From contig CM041090.1 in the NCBI GenBank assembly GCA_023079485.1, positions 10,414,519 to 10,478,518 on the forward strand: a stretch of DNA of 64,000 nucleotides, read 5' to 3'. Every line of letters begins with the position of its first letter. The first letter of the stretch is position 1. This DNA comes from Archilochus colubris (Eukaryota > Chordata > Aves > Apodiformes > Trochilidae). The translations under genes were made by a program, and so were the position numbers. This document shows positions 60,510 through 64,000 of this stretch, piece after piece. Under the pieces are notes generated by a model. It made no database searches, was not told the DNA's origin, and saw only the letters and a program-made list of their open reading frames with translations.

Positions 60510-63500
60510 GTAAGCCCCCTGGGCAGCCTGGGCACTCAGCTGGGCTGGCCATAAAAGTAGCATAAAAGTAGCTGGGAGGTTGGCTCTTCAGTTGTGCTGG
60601 TTGGGAATCAGCAGTGCTGCTTCTTGTTGTGTTTTTTCCCCCGTTATGTTCTGTCATATCTCTTTAATTTGCAGGTGTATGACTTTTGACACAGTTCCCT
60701 CTCTCGTTCATCAGTTTGAAATGCAAGCACACCAGGCATTCCCTGTCTCCTGAAATTGTCTAGCATTAAAAAAAAAAAAAAAGAAAAAAATTATTGAACA
60801 GCTAGATTGTAAGCTCTTTGAGGCAGAAACTGTATGTAGCTATGGTCTGTACCTATCTTGATTGAGAAATTTGGCTTGGGCTTCTTCCAAGCCTCTGAGT
60901 CAGGTAAGTATCTGCTAGAAGTTCCCCAGCTTGTGCTGATGGTTGGGCAGTGGACCTGTATCCATCACTCCAGTTGACAGTTCTTGGCTAGCAGTGTCTG
61001 CAGCTGACTCAGGAAAGAAAAAGGGCAGTGTCCAAGTATCTGAAATAAATGTATCAAAAAAGAAAGTTTCCTTCTATGCATTGTTTCTTTTGCTTTTGTT
61101 CAAAACCTGATAGTAAAGAGGTGTTTTCTTTCTCTCTGAGTGCATGTTTGAATAGTGTGGGATAGCAAAAAAATTATATATATATATATAAGGCAGTCAT
61201 TGGTAAGCAGCCCTACAGCCCTGGGTGAATTGTTGATTTATCCTGCAAAACAAAAACCTTAGAGTGCTGGCTGAACAGTACATCCAGCCTGAGGCCAAAA
61301 GGGAAAATACTTTCTTCAGCTTCTGTTTTATTGCATGGAGAGTACACCACAGATTATTCTTACTAAGACCATTGCTTCTGCTGATTTCCTCTTTTGTCCC
61401 ACTGGAGTGAGAATAGCTTAGGGCTGTTTTAGGTTGTCTCACTCAAAATACAGCAAGATGTGTATGGAGTTATGTTCAGATCATAAGGAAGATGTGTGTG
61501 TTTAGGGGTAGAGCAAAACCAATCATTTATTGGGTATAAGCACAGTATAGGGCTTTTCAGTATAAAAGGGTTCACAGTTTTTCTCCAGGTGGGTCATTTC
61601 TTTCAGTAGATGTTTCTTTTCACATGTACCACCTTTTGTTGTAGCAGTTGCCTCAGTTTCCTCTATGTAAGATCATGGGAGTGCATAATTTAAAGTCTTA
61701 AGCTGGAGGAGATAATTAAATTTTTAATGAACAAGTAGAATACCTCATAGTGGGTTTTGCCCCTTAAGAGGGAGAATAAAGAGGAAGAATAAAGAGGAAG
61801 CTGTGTGAGAGTTGGATCTGAATCTGTTTTATAGACCTGCTCACAAATAGCTCAGTGTGTCATTAAAACAAATGAGTTTAAGTTGATCATTGCAGGAAGT
61901 ACATCAGGACCAAACTTCTTGAAAAGTAATCTTGTCTGTTTCTCCCCTAATTGTTACTATGTCTTGGGAAATACATCAGAGTTTGTGTATTTTTTAGCAG
62001 TAATTTCTCTTTGTTGCTGGTTAACAGGCTGCTAAGAAGTCAGGGCTGTTGAAGCAAATAATGCTAGTGTGCATAAAGATGGTCTGCCTGCTTAGAAAAG
62101 AAAAAAAGCAAGGGAAGAGAAGTAAGATGAAGGGAATTCTGCTGTGAACGTGATCCCTTCAGGAGTCATCACTTAATGTCTGATTGTTGCTGAGGAAACA
62201 AAAGAAATGCATTTTATTTTTGAAGTAACTCAAATAATGTAAGTATCCTGTTAAAAAGGTAGATGAAATAAAGTAGCATGGCAAAGGCATACTTTGATAC
62301 CTGAGGTGCTGAGGCTAGATTTGAGTCAAGAAGGTCTCTGTCCTTTGCTGGATGGTATCTCTGGGCTCTTTCAGGCTATGCAAAATATGAAACTGGTTGA
62401 AGAGCCTATTTCCTGCACTGCAGGATGGGAATGAGAGGCAGTCAGCTTGAAAGTGGACCATTCCTAGATGTAGGAATATTTGAGATATGTGATGAATAAA
62501 TACACCAGGAGTGTATTCCTTTGACAGCAAGGAGATGCAGCTCTCCAGGCTGCATTAGGAGCCTGGGTAACAAGTCTGTCAGGTGAGGAGGAGTTTCATT
62601 CCTTAGGGAAAAGGAGATTTTTGGGGAGATGACCAAATCCCTGCCCATTCATCACATTGTCAGCAACCAATTACTCTCCTACAGTCCAGTATGTTCCCAG
62701 TATTCTGTTGGTGGCTGAGTGCTGGATTTCTCAGGTCCTGGGCAGCACTGGAGAATCTGTGTCCTTGGGAACAGAACCTATTCTTCTTTTATTATTCTTA
62801 TTTTATTCTTCTATTTATCTTCAACTTGTGAATGAACTGGGGCTTTAGGATGGTCCCTGATGATGAACCTGGTATGGTTAGTGCTGCAGTGACTGTCTGA
62901 CACTGCTTACTTCAATCCAAAACAGAGGACTGAAAAGCCTTCAGGGTGTCAGGTTGTACTGAAGTTGTTAGGGAAAGCAAGGTAGAAATGTGATTTCAGT
63001 GAAGTAGCTGCTCCCCTTTTCAGTGGATTGAAGTGATGTTCCAAGCAGGATGAGTGCTTGTAGTGCTTTGGCATGTGCTCACATTTAAGTTAGGATTTTT
63101 GGGATGAGACAGGTGTCAGAAATGTGACATTTTCCTTTGAGAAACTTCCAGCTATATTTAAGGGAATGAATGTGAACTTTACTGCCTATAGTTGTTCTGG
63201 TTTTCTGACTGCCTGTGGTACATGTTGGCAGATGAATCCGAGATATCAGATAAAGGCAAGATATTTGGAAAAAAGAAGCATCAAAAGTTAAGGAAAGCCT
63301 GAGTAAATATTTCTCTTGCTTGTACTTACAGGCAGCTCAGTTCCTGAAGGTTGTCAGAGATTGTCCTGTCTAAACTTGAAATGTGTGTAAATCTTCTTTC
63401 CCCATCTCTTTAATCCTGTTTAGCAGAGCTCTTGACAGTTGAAATGTAAAGTACTTGGGAAAGGAAGATCTTACAAAAATAAAGGATAAAAATACTTTTT

Positions 63501-63520
63501 ATGGAGTATATAATAATTTT
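60510..63520. other. Intron-like or intergenic DNA
   Basis: No recognisable exon. Short simple repeats occur (A run near 60767-60790, TA repeat near 61175-61190). If the + strand gene at 59.7-60.5 kb is real, this would be its intron. Confidence 0.4.
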
Positions 63521-63900
63521 TTTCTTTTTTTCCTTTCTTTTCTTTTTTTTTCCTTTTTCCCTCTCTTCCTCCCTCCCTCCCTCCCTCCCTTCTTCCCTTC
63601 TTCCCTTCTTCCCTTCTTCCCTTCTTCCCTTCTTCCCTTCTTCCCTTCTTCCCTTCCTCCCTTCCTCCCTTCCTCCCTTCCTCCCTTCCTCCCTTCCTCC
63701 CTTCCTCCCTTCCTCCCTTCCTCCCTTCCTCCCTTCCTCTCTGCGCCTCTTTTTCTTTTTTTCTTTTCTTTTCTTTTCTTTTCTTTTCTTTTCTTTTTTT
63801 CTTTTTTTTTTTTTTTCTTTTTTTTTTTTCTTTTTTTTCTTTTTTCTTTTTTTTTTTCTCTTTTTTTTCTCTTTTTCTTTTCTTTTTTTTTCTTTTTTCC
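63521..63900. repeat. Polypyrimidine tract
   Basis: About 380 bases of almost pure C and T on the + strand. Blocks run in order: mixed T-rich, CCCTTCTT repeats (about 63585-63650), CCCTTCCT repeats (about 63651-63738), then TTTTC-type repeats. The long Lys/Glu/Arg or Phe/Ser/Pro frames here are repeat artefacts. Confidence 0.97.
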
Positions 63901-64000
63901 CTGGCATGTAACCATGTAGTCATTTGTGACCATGATTGTCACACCTGGTTTTCATTATCAGTGACCTACCTTACAAACTTTCAGGCCTATTTTCTTTCCC

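Noticed and set aside
60102..60565. Frames with a repeated PLGPL or RGAARGG/GPRGS pattern
   Set aside because: The pattern is the 15-bp minisatellite translated; there is no independent coding evidence.
63410..63942. Several 130-165 codon frames on both strands, rich in Lys/Glu/Arg or Phe/Ser/Pro
   Set aside because: They are read-through of the polypyrimidine repeat and not genes.

Overview
This window is vertebrate nuclear DNA, almost certainly from a bird. It carries many copies of the CR1 LINE with its typical 3' tail of repeated ATTCTATG-like octamers, solo LTRs that look avian, small GT-AG introns and CpG-island promoters. No bacterial-type operons, CRISPR arrays, rRNA or tRNA genes were seen. 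Most long reading frames are CR1 remnants or chance.

Two genes can be rebuilt exon by exon with every splice phase closing. PPP1R14D (+ strand, 4 coding exons, 5593-11355, 126 aa) is a small inhibitor of protein phosphatase 1. ZFYVE19/ANCHR (- strand, 11 coding exons, 28002-16781, 422 aa) is the FYVE and B-box zinc protein of the abscission checkpoint. They are tail to tail, the same relation they have at human 15q15.1, so this is a conserved syntenic block. The ZFYVE19 promoter lies in a CpG island (about 27.85-28.72 kb) that holds four ZNF143-type motifs, a GC box and a near-perfect RFX X-box. Its first intron appears to use a GC-AG splice pair.

Layout: 1-5.5 kb, intergenic with one unidentified exon-like block (1752-1878) and CR1 fragments; 5.6-11.4 kb, PPP1R14D; 11.4-16.8 kb, intergenic or UTR; 16.8-28.0 kb, ZFYVE19 with CR1 copies in its introns; 28.7-59.1 kb, gene-poor DNA with CR1 copies (some nested), three solo LTRs, an AT-rich block and one isolated exon-like block (31789-31849); 59.1-60.5 kb, a second CpG island with a YY1/ETS promoter, unrecognised candidate first exons on both strands and a perfect 15-bp x 8 minisatellite; 60.5-64 kb, intron-like DNA ending in a roughly 380-bp polypyrimidine tract.

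The best candidates for something not yet described are the two orphan exon-like blocks, the unidentified gene start(s) at 59.7-60.5 kb, and the promoter grammar at ZFYVE19. I found no clear sign of a wholly new multi-gene system.
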